This document shows positions 1-6,577 of a stretch of DNA of 45,456 nucleotides, one piece after another. This DNA comes from Deltaproteobacteria bacterium. GTDB lineage: Bacteria; Desulfobacterota; Binatia; UTPRO1. The notes under the pieces are model-generated. The model made no database searches. It was not told the origin of the DNA and saw nothing but the letters and a program-made list of their open reading frames with translations. The position numbers and the translations under genes are program-made. The stretch is taken from contig JADYZW010000056.1 in NCBI GenBank assembly GCA_020852955.1, positions 1 through 45,456 on the forward strand, read 5' to 3'. Positions within the stretch are counted from its first letter, which is position 1; every line of letters starts with the position of its first letter.

Positions 1-1
1 C

Positions 2-127
2 GGACGCAACAAGAGCGGCGAGATCTTCTTCTACGACACCGGCGGCGACATCGTCGAAGACCTCGGCACCCTCGAGTACCTGAAGCAGCGGATCATCCGC
101 GCCCACTTCGGCGACGAGCCGGAGTGA
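2..127 (+). CDS. 3' end of an unrecognised gene (41 codons visible)
   Basis: Only the last 41 residues are in the window, in the frame that ends at TGA 125-127. The tail is mixed acidic/basic with an aromatic stretch (IFFYD) and ends HFGDEPE. The composition is protein-like and third positions are G/C-rich, so this is a real coding end. I do not recognise the family from so short a piece. It converges on the Rieske gene with only 7 nt between the two stops, leaving no room for a separate terminator. Confidence 0.6.
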   Translation, partial: GRNKSGEIFFYDTGGDIVEDLGTLEYLKQRIIRAHFGDEPE

Positions 128-134
128 CCGGCCC

Positions 135-491
135 TCACAGCTCCTCGGGCACCGTCGCGACCACGCGGTCGCCGTCGACGCGCAGGGGAACGCGCACGAG
201 GAAACGCCCGCACGGCGGACCGGAAACGCACCTCCCGGTGTCCGGCTCGTACAGCGCCCCGTGTGTGGCGCACACCACGTAGCGGCCGCTCTCGTCGAGG
301 AAGCGTCCCTCCACCCAGTCCATCGTCATCGCGACGTGTCGGCAGCGGTTCACCCACGCGTGCAGCGCGCCGTCGACGTTCACCAGGAAGGCCTCGGTCG
401 GCTCGCCCGCGGTCGGCAACAGGAACTTCCGCGTCGTTCCCGGCGCGAGATCGCCCACGGCTGCAACGACGACCTCGCGTGATTGCCCCAT
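135..491 (-). CDS. Small Rieske [2Fe-2S] ferredoxin-like protein
   Basis: This is a 118-residue single-domain protein. It carries the two Rieske cluster motifs: Cys50-Arg-His52 and Cys74-Ala-Thr-His77, with a Gly-Pro-Pro-Cys loop (residues 91-94) after them. Cys/His pairs of this kind bind a [2Fe-2S] cluster. Length and the lack of a signal or membrane segment suit a soluble ferredoxin-like electron carrier of the type found with ring-hydroxylating oxygenases or NirD-like proteins. The start is the ATG at 491, just before the first conserved strand (SREVVVAAV); upstream codons in the frame are not protein-like. No oxygenase partner lies nearby, so the electron acceptor is unknown. It diverges from the gene pair at 530-1242 with only 38 nt between starts. 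Confidence 0.85.
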   Translation of the reverse strand: MGQSREVVVAAVGDLAPGTTRKFLLPTAGEPTEAFLVNVDGALHAWVNRCRHVAMTMDWVEGRFLDESGRYVVCATHGALYEPDTGRCVSGPPCGRFLVRVPLRVDGDRVVATVPEEL

Positions 492-529
492 GCGATCGAC
501 TTGCCTAGCATGCCGCTGCCGCGTCACCA

Positions 530-655
530 ATGGACACGTCGCTGCCGAAGCTCCGCAACGTCGCAGCGCTTCCCGTCGACGCCGACGGCGAGGCCCGCCA
601 CGCGGACACCCGCTGGACCCTCCGCCGCGCGAATCCAGGGCTCCCTGCCGTATGA
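530..655 (+). CDS. Small ORF (41 aa) translationally coupled to the Nudix gene
   Basis: ATG at 530 opens a 41-residue frame that runs to TGA 653-655 and overlaps the Nudix start in an ATGA junction, the arrangement used by the well-supported operons elsewhere in this window. The peptide begins MDTSLPKLRNV and has balanced composition (Asp, Glu, Arg, Trp, Pro) rather than the Arg/Ala run seen in shadow frames here. There is no clear Shine-Dalgarno site. I cannot name a family. It may be a real small protein, a leader that couples Nudix translation, or the remnant N-terminus of a decayed gene. Confidence 0.4.
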   Translation: MDTSLPKLRNVAALPVDADGEARHADTRWTLRRANPGLPAV

Positions 656-1242
656 GCGCGCTCCGCGTCGACGAGATCCGCCGGCGCCTCGGCGCGCACG
701 CGCCGAGCATCCTCGCGCCCACCGCGAAGCACGCGGCGGTCGCCGCCGTGTTGCACGACACCGGTGCGGGCAGCGAGCTGCTCTTCATCGAGCGCGCCGA
801 GCACCCGTACGATCCGTGGTCGGGGCACATGGCGTTCCCGGGCGGACGCGTCGATCCGGACGACGCGTCGGCGCGCCACGCCGCCGAGCGCGAGACGCTC
901 GAGGAGGTCGGCCTCGACCTCGGGAGCGCCGAGCTGCTAGGGCGTCTCGACGACGTCGAGGGCGCGCCCCCCGGCTTCGACTCGCTGGTGGTGTCGGCGT
1001 TCGTGTACCACCTCGACCGGCGCATCACGGCGACGCCGAACTACGAGGTGCGCGACGTGCTCTGGGTTCCGACGGCGCATCTCGAGGACCGGGCGCGCCG
1101 CATCCCGTTCTACTGGCCGCGGCAACAGCGCGACGTGCACTATCCCGGCATCCTCGTCGGCCAGCCCGACCGCCACGTCGTGTGGGGGCTCACCTACCGA
1201 TTCCTCGAGCTCTTCTTCGTCGCGCTCGGCCGACAGCTCTAG
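652..1242 (+). CDS. Nudix hydrolase, CoA pyrophosphatase (NudL/UPF0035) type
   Basis: This 196-residue protein has the FPGG entry at 62-65 followed by the R80-E81-x-x-E84-E85-x-G87 part of the Nudix box, which binds the catalytic divalent metal. The spacing between GG and RE is two residues longer than the generic Nudix box, and the LLFIER...HMAFPGGRVDPDD context is that of CoA pyrophosphatases (NudL), which split CoA into 3',5'-ADP and 4'-phosphopantetheine. Substrate is inferred from family resemblance only. The ATG at 652 is chosen because it lies just before the conserved N-terminal helix and overlaps the stop of the small ORF upstream. It converges on the vWA gene with a 10-nt gap. Confidence 0.85.
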   Translation: MSALRVDEIRRRLGAHAPSILAPTAKHAAVAAVLHDTGAGSELLFIERAEHPYDPWSGHMAFPGGRVDPDDASARHAAERETLEEVGLDLGSAELLGRLDDVEGAPPGFDSLVVSAFVYHLDRRITATPNYEVRDVLWVPTAHLEDRARRIPFYWPRQQRDVHYPGILVGQPDRHVVWGLTYRFLELFFVALGRQL

Positions 1243-1252
1243 CCCGCGTGGC

Positions 1253-2488
1253 TCACAGGGAGCCCGCGACGATCGCGAGCGCACGCTCGAGGTCGGCGAG
1301 CGTGCCGCAGGCGACGACCGCGTCGACGTGGCGGGCGTAGCTCGCGATGACGCTGTCGCCCGTGTTCCAGCGCGCGTGCGGTTCGGGATTCAACCAGAGC
1401 GCGTGGTGCACGCGACCGCGTGCCGCCGCGAGCAGGTCGGCGCGCGGCGGGCGCCGATTGTTGCGCGCGTCGCCGAGGATCAGGAGCACGGTGTCTGCGG
1501 TGAGCGCCGCGGCGTCGCGCTCGACGAGGTCGCGCAGCACGCGCCCGAAGTCGGAACGCGCCATGAGGTCGAGCGGCGCCGCGGGACGCACCTGCCCCTG
1601 CGCGAACTCGATCTCGACGAGGCGATCCACGAAACCGAAGAAGCGGACGCGGCGGAAGTACGCCGCCGCCGGCGCCAGGATCGCGAGAAAGACGTCGGTC
1701 GCGGTCGCCGTGGACGCGGAGAGATCGCACAGCGCGACGAGCGCGGGCTTTCCCGGCCGCCGGCCGCGCCAGCGCCGCTCGAACGGCACGCCGCCGCGCG
1801 GGACGGCGGCGCGAATCGTGCGCCGGAAGTCGAGGCGGCCGGTCGGGCGTGGACGAAGGCGGCGCCGGACGCGCGCCGCGACGCGGGCCGCGATGGCGCG
1901 CGCGAGCTCGGCCGCGGCCTCGACGTCGGCGGGCGTCATGTCACGAAACGGCAGTCCGAGGAGCCGGCGCTCGCGCGTCGGTCGGGCGAGCCCGCGACCG
2001 CCGCCGGCGCGCTCCGCCGACCCCGGCGCGGACGGCGTTCGCCGTTCGCGGCCGTCCGCGGCCGGCGCACGAGCGTCGGCGCTGCGGCCGTCCGCGGAGC
2101 CGTCGCCGGTCGCGGCGCCGCGCTCGCCGGCGCCGCGCGGTTCGCCCGCCCCTCGCGGCGCGGTCGCGACGCCGGAGTCGCCCGCGCCGCCGCGACCGCT
2201 CGTGCCGGCGCTTCCCCCTCCGCCCGCGGCGCCGGACCGGCGCACCCGCCGGCGCCTCCCTTCTCCGACCGCGTCGACGCGTGCGGGAAATACCGCGTCG
2301 AACGCGGCCACGTAGGTCGTCCGCTCGCGTTCGTCCTTCACGAGCGCCGCCGCGAGCGCGTCCCGAAGCGCCGTCCGCTCGACCCCGACCGCGGCAGCCG
2401 CCCGCGCGGCATCCATGGCTTCTGCGGTGCTGACGGCGACGCCGCCGCGGCGAAGCGCCGCCACGAGGGCTTCGAGCCGCGCCTTCAT
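1253..2488 (-). CDS. CoxE-like von Willebrand factor A domain protein
   Basis: A 411-residue protein with an alpha-helical N-terminus (about 1-75), a long Gly/Ala/Arg/Glu-rich low-complexity middle (about 80-190) and a C-terminal vWA domain (about 245-400). The metal-ion-dependent adhesion site is visible as D255-L-S-A-S and, later, D340 in ILGDARNN. This layout is that of CoxE, the vWA partner of a MoxR-type AAA+ ATPase. In CO dehydrogenase maturation the CoxD/CoxE pair helps assemble the Mo-Cu active site. The matching ATPase is at 2915-3793 on the same strand, separated by an opposite-strand gene. Start chosen at ATG 2488, where MKARLEAL begins a regular helix; the open frame extends upstream but is not protein-like there. 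Confidence 0.85.
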   Translation of the reverse strand: MKARLEALVAALRRGGVAVSTAEAMDAARAAAAVGVERTALRDALAAALVKDERERTTYVAAFDAVFPARVDAVGEGRRRRVRRSGAAGGGGSAGTSGRGGAGDSGVATAPRGAGEPRGAGERGAATGDGSADGRSADARAPAADGRERRTPSAPGSAERAGGGRGLARPTRERRLLGLPFRDMTPADVEAAAELARAIAARVAARVRRRLRPRPTGRLDFRRTIRAAVPRGGVPFERRWRGRRPGKPALVALCDLSASTATATDVFLAILAPAAAYFRRVRFFGFVDRLVEIEFAQGQVRPAAPLDLMARSDFGRVLRDLVERDAAALTADTVLLILGDARNNRRPPRADLLAAARGRVHHALWLNPEPHARWNTGDSVIASYARHVDAVVACGTLADLERALAIVAGSL

Positions 2489-2605
2489 CTGCTGCGACGG
2501 AACGGGCGCCCGTTCGCGATCGTGCACGGCTGCGGCGCCGATCTCCCGGAGAATCCGAGGACTTCCGCGCACCTGGATGGCACCGGCGTTGCTCGTTGGA
2601 CGCGC

Positions 2606-2908
2606 GTGCGCAGCGGCATCCCTCTCGCGATCCTCGTCGCCCTGAACCTGGCGCTCCAGCTCTTCGACGGCGTGGCCACGTACGTCGGCTGGCAGCAGCA
2701 CGGCGAGATGAACCCTCTCCTGCTCGCGGGATTCGACCGCTTCGGCGCCGGTCCGACGCTCGTGGCGGCGAAGGCGGTCGCCGTCGCGTTCGTGTTCGTG
2801 CTCGCCGCGACCCCGCGACGCCGCCTCGCCGTGTTCGGCCTCGCGCTCACGCTGACCGCGTACACGACGTTCTCGCTCGTGCCGTGGACGCAGCGGCTCT
2901 TCGGCTGA
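2606..2908 (+). CDS. Small membrane protein, DUF5658-like
   Basis: A 100-residue protein with about three hydrophobic segments (about 5-25, 45-62, 70-90). The first carries a conserved-looking LNLALQLFDGVATYVGWQ pattern followed by EMNP, which resembles DUF5658 membrane proteins of unknown function. No in-frame ATG lies close upstream; the GTG at 2606 places the start immediately before the first membrane segment and is my best choice, though an earlier start is possible. It sits on the opposite strand between the CoxD-like ATPase (stop-to-stop gap 6 nt) and the CoxE-like gene, so it interrupts that pair. Confidence 0.65.
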   Translation: MRSGIPLAILVALNLALQLFDGVATYVGWQQHGEMNPLLLAGFDRFGAGPTLVAAKAVAVAFVFVLAATPRRRLAVFGLALTLTAYTTFSLVPWTQRLFG

Positions 2909-2914
2909 TCCTCG

Positions 2915-3793
2915 TCAACGTTCGACCGCCGACGACTTGCCGACGCCGGCGATCGCGGGCTCCGCCTTGCGGAGGTCCTCTTCGTGCTTCAACAGCACGG
3001 CGAGCGTCCGACGCACGGGACCCGGCTCGAGCTCGCGGATGCCGAGCGCGACGAGCGCGCGCGCCCAGTCGAGCGTCTCGGCGATGCTCGGCGACTTCTT
3101 GAGGCCGAGCTTGCGGAGCCGCGCCACGAACTCCGCGACCCGCGTCCGCAGCTGCGCCTCGAGCGCCGGCACCTTGAGCGCGAGGATCTCGCGCTCCTTC
3201 TCGACGCCCGGGAAGTCCAGGTAGAGGTGCAAGCAGCGCCGCTTGAGCGCCTCCGAGAGCTCGCGCCGCTGGTTCGACGTCAGGACGACGACCGGACGCT
3301 CGCGGGCGACGATCGTCCCGAGCTCCGGCACCGTCACCTGGTGCTCGGCCAGCACCTCGAGGAGGAACGCCTCGAGCTCCTCGTCGGCCTTGTCGATCTC
3401 GTCGATCAGGAGCACCATCCGCCGCGGCGCGCTGATCGCCTTCAGGAGCGGACGCTCGAGGAGGTACTCGCGCGAGAAGATGTGGTCCTTGAGCTCGTCC
3501 CAGCCCGCGTGCTCGCGGTCCGCCTGCAAGCGCATCAGCTGCTTCTGGTAGTTCCACTCGTAGAGCGCGTGCGACGCGTCGAGGCCCTCGTAGCACTGCA
3601 GGCGGACGACCTCGGTCCCGAGCATCGCGGCGACGACCTTCGCGAGCTCGGTCTTGCCGGCGCCCGCGGGTCCCTCGACGAGGAGCGGCTTCTCGAGCAC
3701 GAGCGCCAGGTACACGACGGTCTCGACCCGCGGCGTGGTGACGTAGCGGGCCGCCGCCATGCCCGCGCGCACCGCCTCGGCCGTGATCTCCAT
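2915..3793 (-). CDS. MoxR-family AAA+ ATPase, CoxD-like
   Basis: A 292-residue AAA+ ATPase. Walker A is GPAGAGKT at 41-48, Walker B is VLLIDEID at 127-134, sensor 1 is LTSN at 171-174, and an arginine-finger region EALKRRC follows at about 181-187. The segment LQCYEGLDASHALYEWNY (66-82) is characteristic of CoxD-type MoxR proteins, which act as chaperone-like ATPases in metal-cofactor insertion together with a vWA protein. The CoxE-like vWA gene at 1253-2488 is the expected partner. The start ATG at 3793 lies 12 nt after the DUF1015 stop, so it is probably cotranscribed with DUF1015, tsaC and the TVP38-like gene. The actual client enzyme is not in the window. Confidence 0.9.
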   Translation of the reverse strand: MEITAEAVRAGMAAARYVTTPRVETVVYLALVLEKPLLVEGPAGAGKTELAKVVAAMLGTEVVRLQCYEGLDASHALYEWNYQKQLMRLQADREHAGWDELKDHIFSREYLLERPLLKAISAPRRMVLLIDEIDKADEELEAFLLEVLAEHQVTVPELGTIVARERPVVVLTSNQRRELSEALKRRCLHLYLDFPGVEKEREILALKVPALEAQLRTRVAEFVARLRKLGLKKSPSIAETLDWARALVALGIRELEPGPVRRTLAVLLKHEEDLRKAEPAIAGVGKSSAVER

Positions 3794-3805
3794 CGGCGCC
3801 GCGCC

Positions 3806-5113
3806 TCAGTCGCCGAGCTGGTAGAAGACGAGCCCGGTCAGGAGCTTCGGGAAGAAGTAGGTCGACTTCTCGGGCATCGTGAGTCCGGCGAGGCCCACCG
3901 CGCGGAGCGCACCGACGCTCGTCGCGGGGAGGAAGAACGCGGCGGCCGCCTCGCCGCAGTCGACGAGGCCGAGCGCGCGCGTCGCGTCCTGCGTATAGGT
4001 GAGGCCGGGCGCGCCGCCGCGGTCCCCGATCGGCAGCCGCAGGATGCCGGCGAGCACGATCTGGTGCAGCACCGTCACGTCGAGGACGCGGAGCTCGGGC
4101 GGCACCGTCGCCGCGAACGGTAGCGCGCGCGTCGGCGCCGTGCAGAGCCAGAGTTGCTTCGCGCCCCGCGCGGCGACGCCGAGATGCGCAACGTCGCTCG
4201 ACCGGTCGGCCGCCGCAGCGTCGAGGCGGCGAAGCATGGCCGCGAGGCCGTCGGCCGACCACGGCAGCTCCTCCACCCTGAAATGCTCGGCGAGCGCGCC
4301 GCACAGCGCCTCCGGCACGAGGTCGAGCGTCGCGAGCACGCGATGGGTCGGGAAGATCACGAGCCCGGGATGCTCCATGGTCGTGAGGTAGCAGAGCACG
4401 TAGTCGTACGGCGCTTCGCCGAGCGGCGGCGCCGCGGGGCCGGCGGCCGCGCGCCGCTCGTCGCGGTAGCGCAGCGCCGTCTCGTAGCGGTGGTGACCGT
4501 CGGCGATGAAGACCTCGTGCGGCGCGACGGCGGCCTCGATCTTCGCGATCGTCTGCGGGTCGTCGAGGCGCCACATGCGGTCGTGGGAGCCGTCCGCGCC
4601 GCGCACGTCGACATCGGGCGGCCGGGTCGTCGGGACGAGCGCCGCGAGGTCGAGCTCGGGCGCCGACACCAGCCCGAAGATCGGCGAGAGCGACACGCCG
4701 GTCGCCTGCAGCAACGCGTAGCGGTCGTCCTTGGCCTTCTGGAGCGTCCGCTCGTGCGGCCGCACCTTTCCGGACTCGAAGCTCTCCACCCGGAGCGCGC
4801 CGATCACGCCGACCCGCTCGCGGGCCGAACCATCGGGAAGCGGGAACCTCTGCGCATAGAGATAGAGCGATGGCGTCGTGTCGACGGTGACCGCGCCCTC
4901 CTCGCGCCAGGCGGCGAGGGCCGCGGCGGCCCCGCCGTAGGGGTCCGGATCGCGGCAGAGGTCGAGGCGCACGACATTGTAGCCGCTCTGCGCGTACAGG
5001 CGGTCACGCTGCGCGGCGTCGATGACGTCGTAGGGTGGAGCGGTGACGGCCGCGGGGTCGCCGACGACGCCGGCGTCGTAGCGCAGCCCGGGGAACGGTC
5101 GAAAAGTGGCCAC
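3806..5113 (-). CDS. DUF1015 family protein
   Basis: A 435-residue cytosolic protein of the DUF1015 family, which is widespread and has no established biochemical role that I can state. Family landmarks include the N-terminal FRPFPGLRYD, the PPYDVID segment (27-33), a basic VRPHERTLQKAKDDR stretch (118-132) and a signature ADGHHRYETA at 204-213 that looks like a ligand or metal site. Length is normal for the family. The start is GTG at 5113 with an AGGAAGGA Shine-Dalgarno about 5 nt upstream. It is 18 nt downstream of tsaC and 12 nt upstream of the CoxD-like ATPase, so it belongs to that minus-strand operon. Confidence 0.9.
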   Translation of the reverse strand: MATFRPFPGLRYDAGVVGDPAAVTAPPYDVIDAAQRDRLYAQSGYNVVRLDLCRDPDPYGGAAAALAAWREEGAVTVDTTPSLYLYAQRFPLPDGSARERVGVIGALRVESFESGKVRPHERTLQKAKDDRYALLQATGVSLSPIFGLVSAPELDLAALVPTTRPPDVDVRGADGSHDRMWRLDDPQTIAKIEAAVAPHEVFIADGHHRYETALRYRDERRAAAGPAAPPLGEAPYDYVLCYLTTMEHPGLVIFPTHRVLATLDLVPEALCGALAEHFRVEELPWSADGLAAMLRRLDAAAADRSSDVAHLGVAARGAKQLWLCTAPTRALPFAATVPPELRVLDVTVLHQIVLAGILRLPIGDRGGAPGLTYTQDATRALGLVDCGEAAAAFFLPATSVGALRAVGLAGLTMPEKSTYFFPKLLTGLVFYQLGD

Positions 5114-5131
5114 GGGATCCTTCCTTCAGGA

Positions 5132-5743
5132 TTACGAGAGTGGCGTCGCGCCCAGGGCGCGCCGGAGCGCCTCGATCGACGTCGCGCCGCGACGGACGAC
5201 CCGCGCCGCGTCGTCGGCGACGAGTAGCACGGTGGATCCGAGGCCGCCAGCAAGGCGGCCGCCGTCGACGTAGGCGACGGCGGCGCCGAAGTAGCCCCAC
5301 GCCGCTCTGACGTCGAGCGCCGGCGCCGCGCCGCCGGGATTGGCGCTCGTCGCGGTGAGCGGCTCGCCGAGCGCCGCCACCAGGGCCCGCGCGATCGGAT
5401 GACTCGACACGCGGACACCGATCATGCCGCTCCCGCCGGTGAGCGCCGCCGGCAGATCGGCGTGCGCGGGCATCACCAGCGTGAGCGGTCCGGGCCAGAA
5501 CGCGTCGATGAGGCGGCGCGCCGGCCCCGGAACGCGCGCCACGACGCGCGCCAGCATCGCGGTGTCAGCGACGACGAGCGCGATCGGCTTCCCCGCGTCG
5601 CGGCCCTTGAGCCGCGCCACCCCGGCGACCGCCTCGGGCGCGAAGGCGCGCGCCCCGAGGCCGTAGAACGTCTCGGTCGGGTAGACGACCGCGCCGTCCC
5701 GGCGGAGCGTCGCGAGCGCCGCGTCGAGCTCGGACGCCGCCAT
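5132..5743 (-). CDS. tsaC: Threonylcarbamoyl-AMP synthase (Sua5/YrdC/TsaC family)
   Basis: A 203-residue YrdC-domain protein of the short TsaC type. It uses threonine, bicarbonate and ATP to make threonylcarbamoyl-AMP for the t6A37 modification of ANN-decoding tRNAs. Visible landmarks are VVYPTETFYGLGARAF (19-34), KGRDAGKPIAL, FWPGPLTLV and the TATSANPGG loop that holds nucleotide. The ATG at 5743 overlaps the TGA of the upstream TVP38-like gene by one base (TGATG), so translation is probably coupled. There is no C-terminal Sua5 domain. Confidence 0.9.
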   Translation of the reverse strand: MAASELDAALATLRRDGAVVYPTETFYGLGARAFAPEAVAGVARLKGRDAGKPIALVVADTAMLARVVARVPGPARRLIDAFWPGPLTLVMPAHADLPAALTGGSGMIGVRVSSHPIARALVAALGEPLTATSANPGGAAPALDVRAAWGYFGAAVAYVDGGRLAGGLGSTVLLVADDAARVVRRGATSIEALRRALGATPLS

Positions 5744-6411
5744 CAATCGGTCGGCGTCGCCGGCCACTCGAAGAGCCGACGACGAAGGCCCGGCACGGCG
5801 AGCGGCACGACCACGGCCGCCAGCAGCGCCGCCGTGAGCGCCAGAGACTCGGGCGACCCCCACTCGCCGAGCGTCGACCCGAACGTGGCGAGGGCCGCCG
5901 CCCGCGCGTAGCTCGCCGGCACGATGACGGCAAGGAAGGTCGAGGTGGCGAGCGTCGAGCAGCCCGCCGTCCAGTGCGCCGCCAGCAACGGTCCGACGGG
6001 ATGAAGGGTCGCGGCCCCCGTGAAGAGCGCGACCGGCGCCGCGCCGCGCGACGTCAGATGGCGCAGTCGCTCCCGCCATTCGGCCGGGACCATCGTGTCG
6101 CCGATGCGGCGCGCGAGCCCGAAGTTGGCCACGCCCGAGATGATGATCGCGGTGCCGCCGAGCATCGTGCCGAGAGGACCGCCGAAGATGAAGCCCCCCG
6201 CCGTGAGCAGCACGACCGCCGGCAAGAGGATCAGCTGCCGCAGAACGACCAGGACGAAGAACGCGGCGGGCGCGTGCCACCCGAGCGTCGCGGCCCACGC
6301 GCGCACCGCGTCGACCGACGGGTGCAGGCCGAGCGCGCTCCGCAGCCACTGCCCCCCGACGACGAGCGCCGCAACGAGGAGCGCGACGCGCAGCCCGCCG
6401 CGCCGCCTCAC
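5743..6411 (-). CDS. TVP38/TMEM64 (VTT, DedA-like) membrane protein
   Basis: A polytopic inner-membrane protein of about 222 residues. The VTT core contains LLTAGGFIFGGPLGTMLGG followed by the re-entrant-loop region and FGLARRIG, the F-x-x-x-R pattern of TVP38/DedA proteins. Eukaryotic relatives (TMEM41B, VMP1) scramble phospholipids, and bacterial DedA members flip undecaprenyl phosphate or phosphatidylethanolamine; the substrate here is not known. I chose the GTG at 6411, which lies just before the first membrane segment. The open frame runs on upstream to 6630 but is Arg/Ser-rich and would overlap the divergent kup start. It is the first gene of the run leading to tsaC, DUF1015 and the MoxR ATPase. 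Confidence 0.8.
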   Translation of the reverse strand: MRRRGGLRVALLVAALVVGGQWLRSALGLHPSVDAVRAWAATLGWHAPAAFFVLVVLRQLILLPAVVLLTAGGFIFGGPLGTMLGGTAIIISGVANFGLARRIGDTMVPAEWRERLRHLTSRGAAPVALFTGAATLHPVGPLLAAHWTAGCSTLATSTFLAVIVPASYARAAALATFGSTLGEWGSPESLALTAALLAAVVVPLAVPGLRRRLFEWPATPTD

Positions 6412-6535
6412 GGCGCGGCTCCTCGAGCGCCGGAGCGCGGATCGCCCAGGATGATCGCGGTCGGAATCATCGCGCGACGCGCAATCTAGAGAATCATGCC
6501 GGTCAGGCCAAGGTCGGCGCCGGGTCGGGCTCCGC

Positions 6536-6563
6536 TTTGTCGGCGGGGCGGAAAGGCGATAGA
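6536..6563 (+). promoter_or_regulatory. Candidate kup promoter
   Basis: TTTGTC (6536-6541) and GATAGA (6558-6563) are 16 nt apart. The expected transcription start would lie only about 8 nt before the kup ATG at 6578, giving a very short leader. The same GATAG-type -10 box is seen at 24248. Confidence 0.35.
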
Positions 6564-6577
6564 TCGACCCGACTCGC

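Noticed and set aside
1328..2605. Long plus-strand frame running into the DUF5658-like gene
   Set aside because: Upstream of about 2606 it is antisense to the vWA gene and is low-complexity Arg/Ala/Gly; only the last 100 codons look like a protein.
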